From NCBI GenBank assembly GCA_020354155.1, contig CP070644.1:1901461-1918565 (forward strand): a stretch of 17,105 nt of DNA, read 5' to 3'. This DNA is from Nitrospiraceae bacterium. Its GTDB lineage: Bacteria; Nitrospirota; Thermodesulfovibrionia; UBA6902. Shown piece by piece: positions 7,812 to 13,950 of the stretch (position 1 is the first letter of the stretch; each line of letters begins with the position of its first letter). The notes below the pieces were generated by a model. That model was not told where the DNA came from. It made no database searches and worked only from the letters and a program-made list of their open reading frames with translations. A program made the translations under genes and the position numbers.

Positions 7812-8302
7812 ATCTCTTTCCTCCACGGGCTCACAATCTGGAATCTGCCAACATGAAGCACTTTTTCAAGTGTAACAAAAACAAGCGCAGTAGAGGAAGA
7901 TTGTACAAAATCCTCAAGGGCAGGATGTTTCTTCACAAGGATCCCTGCTAAAGCATCCCGCTTTCTGCTCTTTCTCACAGGGGTTGCAGTGCCCAGAATG
8001 GTCATGGCCTCTGACTGCAGATATCCTCTGGCTGAATTGGTGCGTGTGTCAATAAGGAGAGAAACCCTGTTGTTGCGGATCATATTTCTGTATTTGCGTG
8101 TTTTTTTTGGCGTTGCAAAAATGATTCCTGAGGCATCATCGGTGAGGGCAAAGGCCACAAGCGATGTATAGGGTTGTCCCTTCCCGTCTGTTGCAAGAAC
8201 AGCATGCCGCTGTGATCTGTTCAGGGCACGCAGTCGGGCAGGTACGTCTGCAGAGCCTGATGTCTTCTGCAATGGTATGGATCTTTTCTTTGTTTCTGCC
8301 AT
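7808..8302 (-). CDS. pyridoxamine-phosphate-oxidase-family split-barrel protein (copy 2)
   Basis: A 164-residue split-barrel protein, paralogous to the one at 2885-3343. The shared signature is QPYTSLVAFALTDD, IIFATPKKTRKYRNM, VSLLIDTRTN, and a C-terminal VTLEKVLHVGRFQIV strand. The extra N-terminal 20 residues are basic and polar (AETKKRSIPLQK) and look disordered. ATG 8302 is well supported: AGGAG lies 6 nt upstream and the start shares one base with the tspO stop (TGATG). The 3' end overlaps the next gene by 4 nt. It probably binds FMN or haem. Adjacency to TspO, a porphyrin-binding protein, makes a tetrapyrrole-related role conceivable but unproven. Confidence 0.8.
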   Translation of the reverse strand: MAETKKRSIPLQKTSGSADVPARLRALNRSQRHAVLATDGKGQPYTSLVAFALTDDASGIIFATPKKTRKYRNMIRNNRVSLLIDTRTNSARGYLQSEAMTILGTATPVRKSRKRDALAGILVKKHPALEDFVQSSSTALVFVTLEKVLHVGRFQIVSPWRKEI

Positions 8303-8769
8303 CAGTTACTCCTGTAAATAACATAGGTGAGAAAGGTGGCAAAAGAAACCCATCCAAGATAGGGAAAAAGCAGTATGGCCGATGGCCGCGAGTGTTTCCC
8401 GGCAAATATGATCATCAACAGGACAGTCACGGCAATACATGCTGAATCTATCACTGCCAGCCCAATCCAGTGTCGGGTAAAAAAGAAGTAGCTCCAGGCC
8501 GCATTCACGATCCCGTTGAGAATATATAAAGAGACAACGGGCCAGAACCCGGTTTTATTGCGGCCTGCATTAATAAAGAGAATAAGCGATATGGCAGTGA
8601 GTATAAAAATTGTTGTCCATGCCATTCCTATGATATTGCCGGGCGGTGTATAGGGCGGCTTTACAATGAAGGGATACCAGTCATTCAGCCCATTGCGGGT
8701 AAAGAACCTGCCTGCCATGGCTACACCTATATAAAAAAGCGGTGAGAAGATGTAATGATAATATTTCAT
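8302..8769 (-). CDS. tspO: TspO/MBR-family tryptophan-rich membrane protein
   Basis: This 155-residue integral membrane protein has five predicted transmembrane helices. TspO/TSPO hallmarks are visible: WYPFIVKPPYTPPGNIIGMAWTTIF near the N-terminus, NAAWSYFFF in the middle, and PYLGWVSFATFLTYVIYRSN at the C-terminus, where the cholesterol/porphyrin-site region lies. Bacterial TspO binds protoporphyrin IX and is linked to light, oxygen and stress responses. The segment NAGRNKTGFWPVV forms a cytoplasmic loop. It lies 33 nt downstream of the glycosylase gene and overlaps the next gene by 1 nt. The ribosome-binding site AAGTGA, 6 nt before ATG 8769, is moderate. Placement in a photolyase operon supports a role in light or porphyrin photostress. 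Confidence 0.92.
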   Translation of the reverse strand: MKYYHYIFSPLFYIGVAMAGRFFTRNGLNDWYPFIVKPPYTPPGNIIGMAWTTIFILTAISLILFINAGRNKTGFWPVVSLYILNGIVNAAWSYFFFTRHWIGLAVIDSACIAVTVLLMIIFAGKHSRPSAILLFPYLGWVSFATFLTYVIYRSN

Positions 8770-8802
8770 AATGTATCACTTGATAGAGAGAACTAATGCT
8801 CT

Positions 8803-9678
8803 TTATCCAATTGTAAACCCTCGAGGATTTTTTTTCAGGAACCCCTCCTTCTGTAATTGGATCAGCACAGTCCTGACCTTGTGCGGATCAGCTTCTGTCT
8901 GCTCAATGAGACGCGCAGCGGTCAGCGTGCCGGCTTCAGTAACAATGCGTATGATCTTTCCCCGCAACTGTCTGTTGGATCCTTCGAATGGTGATTGCCT
9001 GCTGTAATGCATACTTTTTACATTTGGATTGGGAATGCCTTTCTTCAGCATCGCGCCGTAATCCATGAGTGCCGAGTACCATTGCCGCGCATTTGAGCGG
9101 ACCAGTGTTTTTTCAACAAGGGGCAGGATCTCTTTATCATTGACATTTGTTTTGTCATAAAAGAAAAAGTGAAGAAAGACCCTGCGGATATTGGTCTCAA
9201 TGAATATGACGGGTTTATTGAATGCAAAGGCACAGATCGAAGCAGCAGTTGCCTTTCCAATGCCCGGCAGGGTTTCCAATATATCAGGTGATGAGGGGAG
9301 CTGACCCTCCATGCGCTCTAGTACTGTTTTTGCAAGAGTGTGAAGGGCAATAGCCCGCCGGTTGTAGCCGAGACCCTGCCAGACTTTCAATACAGATCTC
9401 AGGGGAGCCCCGGCAAGAGTTCTGAAGTCAGGGAATCTTTTGGTGAATGCCCTGTACTTGTCATTAACTCTCTCAACCTGGGTCTGCTGCAGCATGATCT
9501 CTGATACAAGTATGCAATAAGGATCGTCAGTGAGTCGCCAGGGCAGGGAGTGACGGCCGTGCTTCCTGAAATAGCTTTTTATGATCTTTCTGAAAAGGCT
9601 GACCGTTTCCTTCGAAGGGCCCTGTTTTTTAAACAGGGCATGAAACTCAATGTGTGTATGGTGTTGTGTATTGCTCAT
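8803..9678 (-). CDS. atypical MutY-like HhH-GPD DNA glycosylase without iron-sulfur cluster
   Basis: The 291-residue protein matches MutY through its catalytic core: LPWRLTDDPYCILVSEIMLQ (Glu60 aligns with the MutY catalytic Glu), VWQGLGYNRRAIALH at 99-113, and the helix-hairpin-helix LPGIGKATAAS at 137-147. Three features are atypical. The catalytic Asp of MutY/EndoIII (D in D-x-N) is Glu161 in FIETNIRRVF. The four-cysteine FeS loop is absent: residues 205-240 contain no cysteine. The C-terminal NUDIX-like OG-recognition domain is replaced by a short winged-helix-like tail (about 240-291). I believe similar cluster-less members with an ETN motif occur in other bacteria, but I recall this only loosely. 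Substrate specificity is therefore open. It is second in the operon, 81 nt after the photolyase gene. Confidence 0.8.
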   Translation of the reverse strand: MSNTQHHTHIEFHALFKKQGPSKETVSLFRKIIKSYFRKHGRHSLPWRLTDDPYCILVSEIMLQQTQVERVNDKYRAFTKRFPDFRTLAGAPLRSVLKVWQGLGYNRRAIALHTLAKTVLERMEGQLPSSPDILETLPGIGKATAASICAFAFNKPVIFIETNIRRVFLHFFFYDKTNVNDKEILPLVEKTLVRSNARQWYSALMDYGAMLKKGIPNPNVKSMHYSRQSPFEGSNRQLRGKIIRIVTEAGTLTAARLIEQTEADPHKVRTVLIQLQKEGFLKKNPRGFTIG

Positions 9679-9710
9679 TGCTCTTTGTTATCTATGTATG
9701 CCCGTTCTTC

Positions 9711-9786
9711 TTGCGGGAGAGGGCAAGGGTGAGGGGGAAAAAACTTGAGCACCCCCACATTACTTCTCCCCCCTGAAAGGAGAGGA
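9711..9786. repeat. GC-skewed palindromic repeat between phr and the glycosylase gene
   Basis: Positions 9711-9739 read GCGGGAGAGGGCAAGGGTGA and related purine-rich DNA. Positions 9763-9786 carry pyrimidine blocks and the short inverted repeat CTCC...GGAG. A further GGGGG/CCCCC pairing is possible between 9731-9737 and 9752-9756. This resembles the CCCTCACCC...CCTCTCCC family of dispersed intergenic repeats found in many bacteria, and it contrasts with the balanced composition around it. It overlaps the end of the photolyase gene, supplying its last codons. Whether it is multicopy in this genome cannot be seen from the window. Confidence 0.4.
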
Positions 9787-11154
9787 AATGTTGGATGCGT
9801 CGCTATCTGAATCCAGGCGTTTTACTTTTTCAATATACTTGTTGATATCAAATTTGCCTTTACAGCCAGTATAGCTCATGTACCGGACCTTCCCGAAGAT
9901 CCTCCGTTCATTCCACGCCCGATCATGTACTCCGCCGATAGACCAGGCAATACCCACATATCCGTTCGGATCTCGTCCGTCAAGCTCATAGGTGTCATTC
10001 AGATATATGGCTGTCTCCATTGCCTTTTCCGGTGACGTACTCCACTCAAGGATCTTCTTCGCCCAGTACATCCTCATGTAGCCATGCATCTTGCCTCCTT
10101 TTACCATCTCCATCTGGGCGGCATTCCAGAGGTCGTCATGGGTCATCCCCTGTTCGAATTCCTGCAGGGTATAATTATATTCCCGTGGATCCTTTCGGTG
10201 TTTGTTCAATGACTGCTGAGCCCATGAGGGGAATCCTTCAAAACGATCATAGTCCTTATTGTAAAAACAGAAATTGTCGGAAAGTTCGCGCCTGACGATC
10301 AGTTCCTCAAGGAATGCCTCCCTGTCTTTTGACACACCGGATTTTTTTACTTCCAGAGCAACGCGCTGAGCTGAGATGTTTCCAAAATGAAGATAGGGTG
10401 AAAGGTCAGACTGGCCTTCCAGAACAGGATTGTTCCGTGCAGAATCATAACGTAATAATTTTTGCCTGATAAAGGTGCGGAGCACCCTGCGAGCCGCCTT
10501 TTCCCCTGGCTTCGGCCAGGAAACCTCGCTGATAGTTCGGTTCACCCTGAGAGAAGCGGCAACCTGCTTCCAGTCTGTTGTAATGCCTTTCATCTTCAAT
10601 AAAAAGGGATGTTTCTTAAGAGCCGGGAATGCCTCGAGATACTGAGATAGCAATTTTTTCATTTTGGGGCGGAAGGTATAGGCTGCATACTCCTGCTTTG
10701 GAGATGCAATCCAGCAGGGTACAATGTTATGGGTATCGACTTCAAGGAAGGGTATGGCAATTTTTTTTGAGACTGCAGTTGTCCATGCCTGTTTTATGCG
10801 CAGCGGATTGAAATCTGTTATGAGTGCCGAGGCTCTGATCTCTTTCAAAAAGGCCGGGATCTTTTTGCCGGGCTGCCCTGTGAGCAGTACAAAGGAGATA
10901 TTTTTTTTACTGCAATCCACCGTTACTTCCTGCAGACCCTTTAACATAAAACCATAGTGACGTATGGTGGCATGGAGAAAAGAGGGGACCAGGCAGAAGA
11001 CGACAACAAGGGGAGCGCGGGATTGAAGGGCAAGCTGCTGGGCATAGAGCAGTGCCCAGTTGTCCCTGACGCGCTGGTCCCGGCTCATCCAGTAGACAAC
11101 CGGTCCAGTAACTGTTTTTCCTTCCCTTATGGTGCGGACTCTTTCCTTCTTCAT
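9760..11154 (-). CDS. phr: class II (metazoan/microbial type) CPD photolyase
   Basis: The enzyme repairs cyclobutane pyrimidine dimers with blue light and FADH-. Class II landmarks are VVYWMSRDQRVRDNWALLYA at residues 19-38, FCLVPSFL, TDFNPLRIK, then YLHFGNISAQRVALEV, the FAD-binding region EELIVRRELSDNFCFY, and the conserved C-terminal block WNAAQMEMVKGGKMHGYMRM, YWAKKILEW, LNDTYELDGRDPNGYVGIAW and GKVRYMSYTGCKGKFDINKY. The length of 464 residues is normal. Residues after about 446 (beginning RLDSDSDASN, ending SSPFRGEK) are not family-like and are encoded by a repeat. It is the first gene of a seven-gene minus-strand operon. The start is ATG 11154. Its upstream region is shared with the divergent methyltransferase. 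Confidence 0.95.
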   Translation of the reverse strand: MKKERVRTIREGKTVTGPVVYWMSRDQRVRDNWALLYAQQLALQSRAPLVVVFCLVPSFLHATIRHYGFMLKGLQEVTVDCSKKNISFVLLTGQPGKKIPAFLKEIRASALITDFNPLRIKQAWTTAVSKKIAIPFLEVDTHNIVPCWIASPKQEYAAYTFRPKMKKLLSQYLEAFPALKKHPFLLKMKGITTDWKQVAASLRVNRTISEVSWPKPGEKAARRVLRTFIRQKLLRYDSARNNPVLEGQSDLSPYLHFGNISAQRVALEVKKSGVSKDREAFLEELIVRRELSDNFCFYNKDYDRFEGFPSWAQQSLNKHRKDPREYNYTLQEFEQGMTHDDLWNAAQMEMVKGGKMHGYMRMYWAKKILEWSTSPEKAMETAIYLNDTYELDGRDPNGYVGIAWSIGGVHDRAWNERRIFGKVRYMSYTGCKGKFDINKYIEKVKRLDSDSDASNISSPFRGEK

Positions 11155-11156
11155 TA

Positions 11157-11216
11157 TTGTTTGCAGTTCATGAGATCTGTATAATTTTATATACTATTAA
11201 TATTACATTCTTGTAA
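11157..11216. promoter_or_regulatory. divergent promoter region between phr and the methyltransferase
   Basis: On the plus strand TTGTTT (11157-11162) and a perfect TATAAT (11180-11185) are 17 nt apart, a good sigma-70-type promoter for the methyltransferase. On the minus strand TTACAA, then 17 nt, then TATATA could drive phr and its operon. The -10 region also holds an imperfect dyad GTATA-N6-TATAC (11179-11194), a possible operator for a shared regulator. The region is strongly AT-rich compared with its flanks. All of this is pattern matching without expression data. Confidence 0.4.
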
Positions 11217-11232
11217 CGGAAAAATATCCAGG

Positions 11233-11856
11233 TTGAACCTCAACAGAAGGTATATGGACAACCTTGCAAGAGAATACATCATTTCATTATTTGACACAAA
11301 GCTGATGCTCCATGGTGACCGGCCGGAGGCGGTGGGCTGGTCTGAAAGGGGGCAGCGCCTGCGATTTAAGATGATGCTTGATGTCGGAGATTTCCGTAAC
11401 AGCAGCGTCCTTGATTTTGGGTGCGGGAAGGGAGATTTTTACGCTTTTCTCTGCGAAAAGGGCATCCCGGTTTTCTATACAGGTGTTGATATCAACAGGA
11501 AACTGATTGACCTGGCAAAGAGCAAATATCCTGATCAGGATTTCAGGGTTTTCTCTCTTGAAGATGATATCCTCGATGAAGACTTCGACTATATCTTCCT
11601 CTGCGGGGTCTTTAATGTAAAGGTGGACGGGATTGAAACTGTAATTCGAAAAACACTCTCAGCACTCTGGGTTCACTGCAGACAGGCACTCGTATTTAAC
11701 GCCCTCTCTTCACATGTCCGCCACAAGGACGTTGCACTCCACTATGCCTCGCCCGAGGACCTCCTTGGTTTTGCAAAAGCAAATCTTTCCCCACGGGTTT
11801 CCCTGAAAGAGGACGCAATTGACAGTGACTTTATGCTCTGTGTATACCGGGATTAA
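11233..11856 (+). CDS. class I SAM-dependent methyltransferase
   Basis: The 207-residue protein has a Rossmann-like methyltransferase core. Motif I is VLDFGCGKGDFYAFL (residues 59-73), the acidic ribose-binding end of strand 2 is YTGVDINRKLIDLAK, and motif post-II is YIFLCGVFNVK. The last strand, DSDFMLCVYRD, matches the C-terminal hairpin of the fold. The acceptor substrate is unknown; the N-terminal 50 residues show no extra domain. Two starts are possible: TTG 11233, giving the full frame reported here, or ATG 11254 with AGAAGG 3 nt upstream. Neither has an ideal ribosome-binding site. It is transcribed away from phr and appears monocistronic, followed by a repeat. Confidence 0.85.
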   Translation: MNLNRRYMDNLAREYIISLFDTKLMLHGDRPEAVGWSERGQRLRFKMMLDVGDFRNSSVLDFGCGKGDFYAFLCEKGIPVFYTGVDINRKLIDLAKSKYPDQDFRVFSLEDDILDEDFDYIFLCGVFNVKVDGIETVIRKTLSALWVHCRQALVFNALSSHVRHKDVALHYASPEDLLGFAKANLSPRVSLKEDAIDSDFMLCVYRD

Positions 11857-11904
11857 AGAGATATGTATATTCCATCAACTCCTTTCATAAGACTCTCTTA
11901 TATT

Positions 11905-11995
11905 TGTCATTTCGAGGCGTTAGCCGAGAAATCTTGAACTTATATGCACAGGTAGATTTCTCACCTTGGTCGTATCGACCAGGTTCGAAATGACA
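11905..11995. repeat. nested palindromic (MITE/REP-like) intergenic element
   Basis: A 91-bp element is bounded by perfect 11-bp inverted repeats, TGTCATTTCGA (11905-11915) and TCGAAATGACA (11985-11995). Inside, a second perfect 9-bp pair, GAGAAATCT (11926-11934) and AGATTTCTC (11954-11962), is followed by a hairpin at 11963-11984 (stem GGTCG/CGACC with loop TAT, extended by ACCT/AGGT with one bulged T). It looks like the TCATTTCGA-type dispersed elements common between genes in several bacterial phyla. It occupies the middle of the gene-free stretch 11857-12163. I see no gene in the rest of that stretch except the possible 11-codon leader described separately. Confidence 0.6.
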
Positions 11996-12131
11996 CGATA
12001 GGAATGATAGAAAATGTGAGACAGCATGGAAGGATAACATCCTCTATGGATAAGTTGCCTGACTGCCACAGTAAGGTATGCGGGATTACTATGACATAAA
12101 TCATTTGCATTTGGATTCCAGAGGGACTAAC

Positions 12132-12167
12132 ATGAAAGATATACAGTCTGTAAGGGAGATAGGATGA
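12132..12167 (+). CDS. possible 11-codon leader peptide before the selenoperoxiredoxin
   Basis: An ATG at 12132 with GAGGG 6 nt upstream opens a frame encoding MKDIQSVREIG. Its TGA (12165-12167) overlaps the ATG of the peroxiredoxin gene at 12164 in an ATGA arrangement. That geometry would let translation of the leader feed ribosomes into the peroxiredoxin gene. The frame is very short and may be chance. The peroxiredoxin gene also has its own AGGGAG site 5 nt before its ATG. Confidence 0.22.
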   Translation: MKDIQSVREIG

Positions 12168-12649
12168 GACTTTTCCGGATGACAGTTTTAATCTTCAGTA
12201 TATTTATTGTACCATCAATGGCTTTTGCACTCAGTGTTGGTGACAAGGCTCCCGGCTTTGAAGCACCCTCAACCCATGGCAACGTCATTCTCAGTGAATT
12301 CAAAGGGAAGAAGAATGTTGTACTGGCGATTTATTACTCTGATTTTACGCCTGTCTGAACTGGCGAGCTCCAGGCATTCCAGATGGATCTGGAAAAGTTT
12401 GCAAAGCTTGACGCAGAGGTCCTTGGCGTCAGCGGCGACAGCCTTGAAACACACAAGCGGTTTTCCGACAAGTACGGCATTACCTTTCCCATGATCTCGG
12501 ACGAAACAAAGAGCATCAGAGATGCCTATGGCTTCGACCGTATAACGTATATCATAGACAAGACAGGAGTTATTCATTTCATACAGAAAGGGGTTCCTGA
12601 GAACAGTGAGATTCTGCGGGAACTGAAGAAGGTGAACAGAACATCATGA
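12164..12649 (+). CDS. exported selenocysteine-containing peroxiredoxin (TGA at 12356-12358 read as Sec)
   Basis: Reading through an in-frame TGA gives a 161-residue AhpC/TSA (Bcp-like) peroxiredoxin. Residues 1-22 are a signal peptide ending AFA, so it is probably periplasmic. The active site reads SDFTPV-U-TGELQAF. Selenocysteine 65 sits exactly where the family's peroxidatic Cys lies, with the conserved Thr three residues before it and the TGE after it. Downstream family features are all intact: VLGVSGDSLETHKRF, FPMISDE, the conserved Arg in GFDRITYIIDKTG, and the C-terminal helix. The mature protein has no cysteine, so it is a 1-Sec type needing an external thiol. A SECIS-like hairpin follows the TGA. 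AGGGAG lies 5 nt before ATG 12164. The downstream gene overlaps by 4 nt. An ordinary nonsense mutation is the alternative, but the undamaged remainder and the hairpin argue against it. Confidence 0.88.
12377..12394 (+). promoter_or_regulatory. bacterial SECIS-like hairpin for UGA recoding
   Basis: TTCCAGA (12377-12383) and TCTGGAA (12388-12394) form a perfect 7-bp stem around the loop TGGA (12384-12387). The loop begins 25 nt after the TGA. Bacterial SECIS elements lie inside the coding region just downstream of UGA, with the apical loop roughly 16-37 nt away and a G among its first two bases. All three conditions hold. It would be bound by SelB. The stem encodes FQMDLE without disturbing the protein. 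Confidence 0.75.
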
Positions 12650-13044
12650 ACCTGAAAGACTATTTTGATAACAATCACGGAACAGGGGTGCTCTCTACAG
12701 CGGACAGTGAGGGCAAGGTGAATGCCGCCGTATACTCCCGTCCCCATGTCTTCGATGACGGCACCATTGCCTTTGTCATGAGGGAGCGACTTACCTACCG
12801 AAATATTGGGTCTACTCACTATGCATCATTTCTTTTCATTGAGGGTGGAGGCGGATACAGAGGCCTTCGGCTCTACCTGAAAAAAATCAGGGAGGAAGAT
12901 GACTCTCCCCTCATTCCTGAAATGACGAGAAGAAGCCTCACTCCTGAAGAAGACCGGGCAAAGGGGCCGAAACACCTTGTCCACTTCAATGTTGAGAAGA
13001 TATTGCCGCTGATCGGAAGCGGGGAACCGCCGGTGACAAATTGA
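12646..13044 (+). CDS. pyridoxamine-phosphate-oxidase-family split-barrel protein (copy 3)
   Basis: A 132-residue member of the split beta-barrel superfamily: MNLKDYFDNNHGTGVLSTAD at the N-terminus, VNAAVYSRPHVFDDGTIAFV, then NIGSTHYASFLFIEGGGGYRGLRLYL in the middle strands, and a final VHFNVEKILPLIG strand. The layout is that of FMN-binding general-stress proteins of the PNPOx-like group. It diverges strongly from the two copies on the other strand (2885-3343 and 7808-8302). Its ATG overlaps the peroxiredoxin's TGA (ATGA, 4 nt), so the two are made together. A functional link is plausible, but this protein has no signal peptide whereas the peroxiredoxin does, so direct electron transfer between them is unlikely. 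Confidence 0.8.
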   Translation: MNLKDYFDNNHGTGVLSTADSEGKVNAAVYSRPHVFDDGTIAFVMRERLTYRNIGSTHYASFLFIEGGGGYRGLRLYLKKIREEDDSPLIPEMTRRSLTPEEDRAKGPKHLVHFNVEKILPLIGSGEPPVTN

Positions 13045-13059
13045 TGAATGTGCCTATTG

Positions 13060-13935
13060 TTATGAGAGGCAATCTCTGAGAGCTTTTTCTATGTCCGTAA
13101 ATTGAAACGTGAAGCCCCGCTCAAGGAGCCGCTCGGGAATGACTGCCTGACCGCTTGAAAGCACCTGTGCTCCATCGCCAAACCTCAGGCGGAGCACAAA
13201 GTTGGGTACCTGCAGGAGCGTTGGTCTTCCCAGTGCTTTCCCCAGCGCTTCGGTAAGCCCTTTATTGGTTGTTGCCTCAGGCGTAGTAAGGTTATATATA
13301 CCGCTATAGGTTTCATCATCAATGACTGTTTCATAGGCATGTTCCAGGTCCCTGATATGTATCCATGAAAAGGGCTGGCTGCCGTCACCGATTATTCCCC
13401 CGAGTCCCAGTCTGAAGGGTGTGAGCATCTGCTGCAGTGCGCCTCCTCCCCTGCCGAGGACAACACCGAAACGGAAGATAACGGTCCGTATACCCATGGT
13501 TTCCGCCTTACGGGCTTCCCCTTCCCAGTCCTGTGCAAGCCTGCCGAGAAAACCGCTGTCTTTTTTATGTTTCGTTTCAGTATAGGGCCCCCCGGCAGCA
13601 TAATAGCCCACTGCGGAGGCAGAGATAAAGGCTGCCGGCTTTGTCTGCATTTTTGCGCAGGCCTCAACGAGAGCCTTTGTGACCTTAATCCTGCTGTCAT
13701 ACAGTGTCTTCTTATACTCATCGGTCCATCGGCTGATGATCGGGGCCCCTGCAAGGTTTACCACCACATCTGCATCGCCCATCTTTTCTGCCAGTTCTTC
13801 AGCACTCATTTGAAAATCATTCCTTCCAAGAGGCTGAACGCTCCAGCCATGCTGTTCAAAAGAAGTACGCAGCCAGGTTCCTACAAATCCGGATGCGCCG
13901 CTCAGTGCAATGCTATGGCTTGATCTTGTATTCAT
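13060..13935 (-). CDS. TIGR01777-family NAD(P)-dependent epimerase (YfcH/SulA-like)
   Basis: The 291-residue extended SDR has a Rossmann motif GASGFVG at residues 13-19, VVVNLAGAPIISRWTDEYKK, and SRIKVTKALVEAC. The family-specific segments are FISASAVGYYAAGG, TETKHKKDSGFLGRLAQDWE, RFGVVLGRGGGALQQML, then FSWIHIRDLEHAYE and NLTTPEATTNKGLTEALGKA. The C-terminal DUF1731-like tail ends VIPERLLERGFTFQFTDIEKAL. The substrate is not established for the family. In several bacteria this gene belongs to light-induced photolyase regulons, which suits this neighbourhood. The ATG at 13935 has only AGGA immediately upstream, a poor ribosome-binding site. It lies 15 nt after the stop of the SHOCT tail of the preceding gene and is probably cotranscribed with it. 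Confidence 0.9.
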   Translation of the reverse strand: MNTRSSHSIALSGASGFVGTWLRTSFEQHGWSVQPLGRNDFQMSAEELAEKMGDADVVVNLAGAPIISRWTDEYKKTLYDSRIKVTKALVEACAKMQTKPAAFISASAVGYYAAGGPYTETKHKKDSGFLGRLAQDWEGEARKAETMGIRTVIFRFGVVLGRGGGALQQMLTPFRLGLGGIIGDGSQPFSWIHIRDLEHAYETVIDDETYSGIYNLTTPEATTNKGLTEALGKALGRPTLLQVPNFVLRLRFGDGAQVLSSGQAVIPERLLERGFTFQFTDIEKALRDCLS

Positions 13936-13950
13936 ATCCTGAAAAGAAGT

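Noticed and set aside
7812..7826. GTG at 7826 as the start of the NAD(P)-binding protein
   Set aside because: The GGAGGAAA inside this stretch is the ribosome-binding site for ATG 7811, which also forms an ATGA overlap with the upstream stop.
12356..12358. TGA as an ordinary nonsense mutation or frameshifted pseudogene
   Set aside because: The rest of the frame is undamaged, the codon falls exactly on the catalytic Cys position, and a SECIS-like hairpin follows at the right distance.
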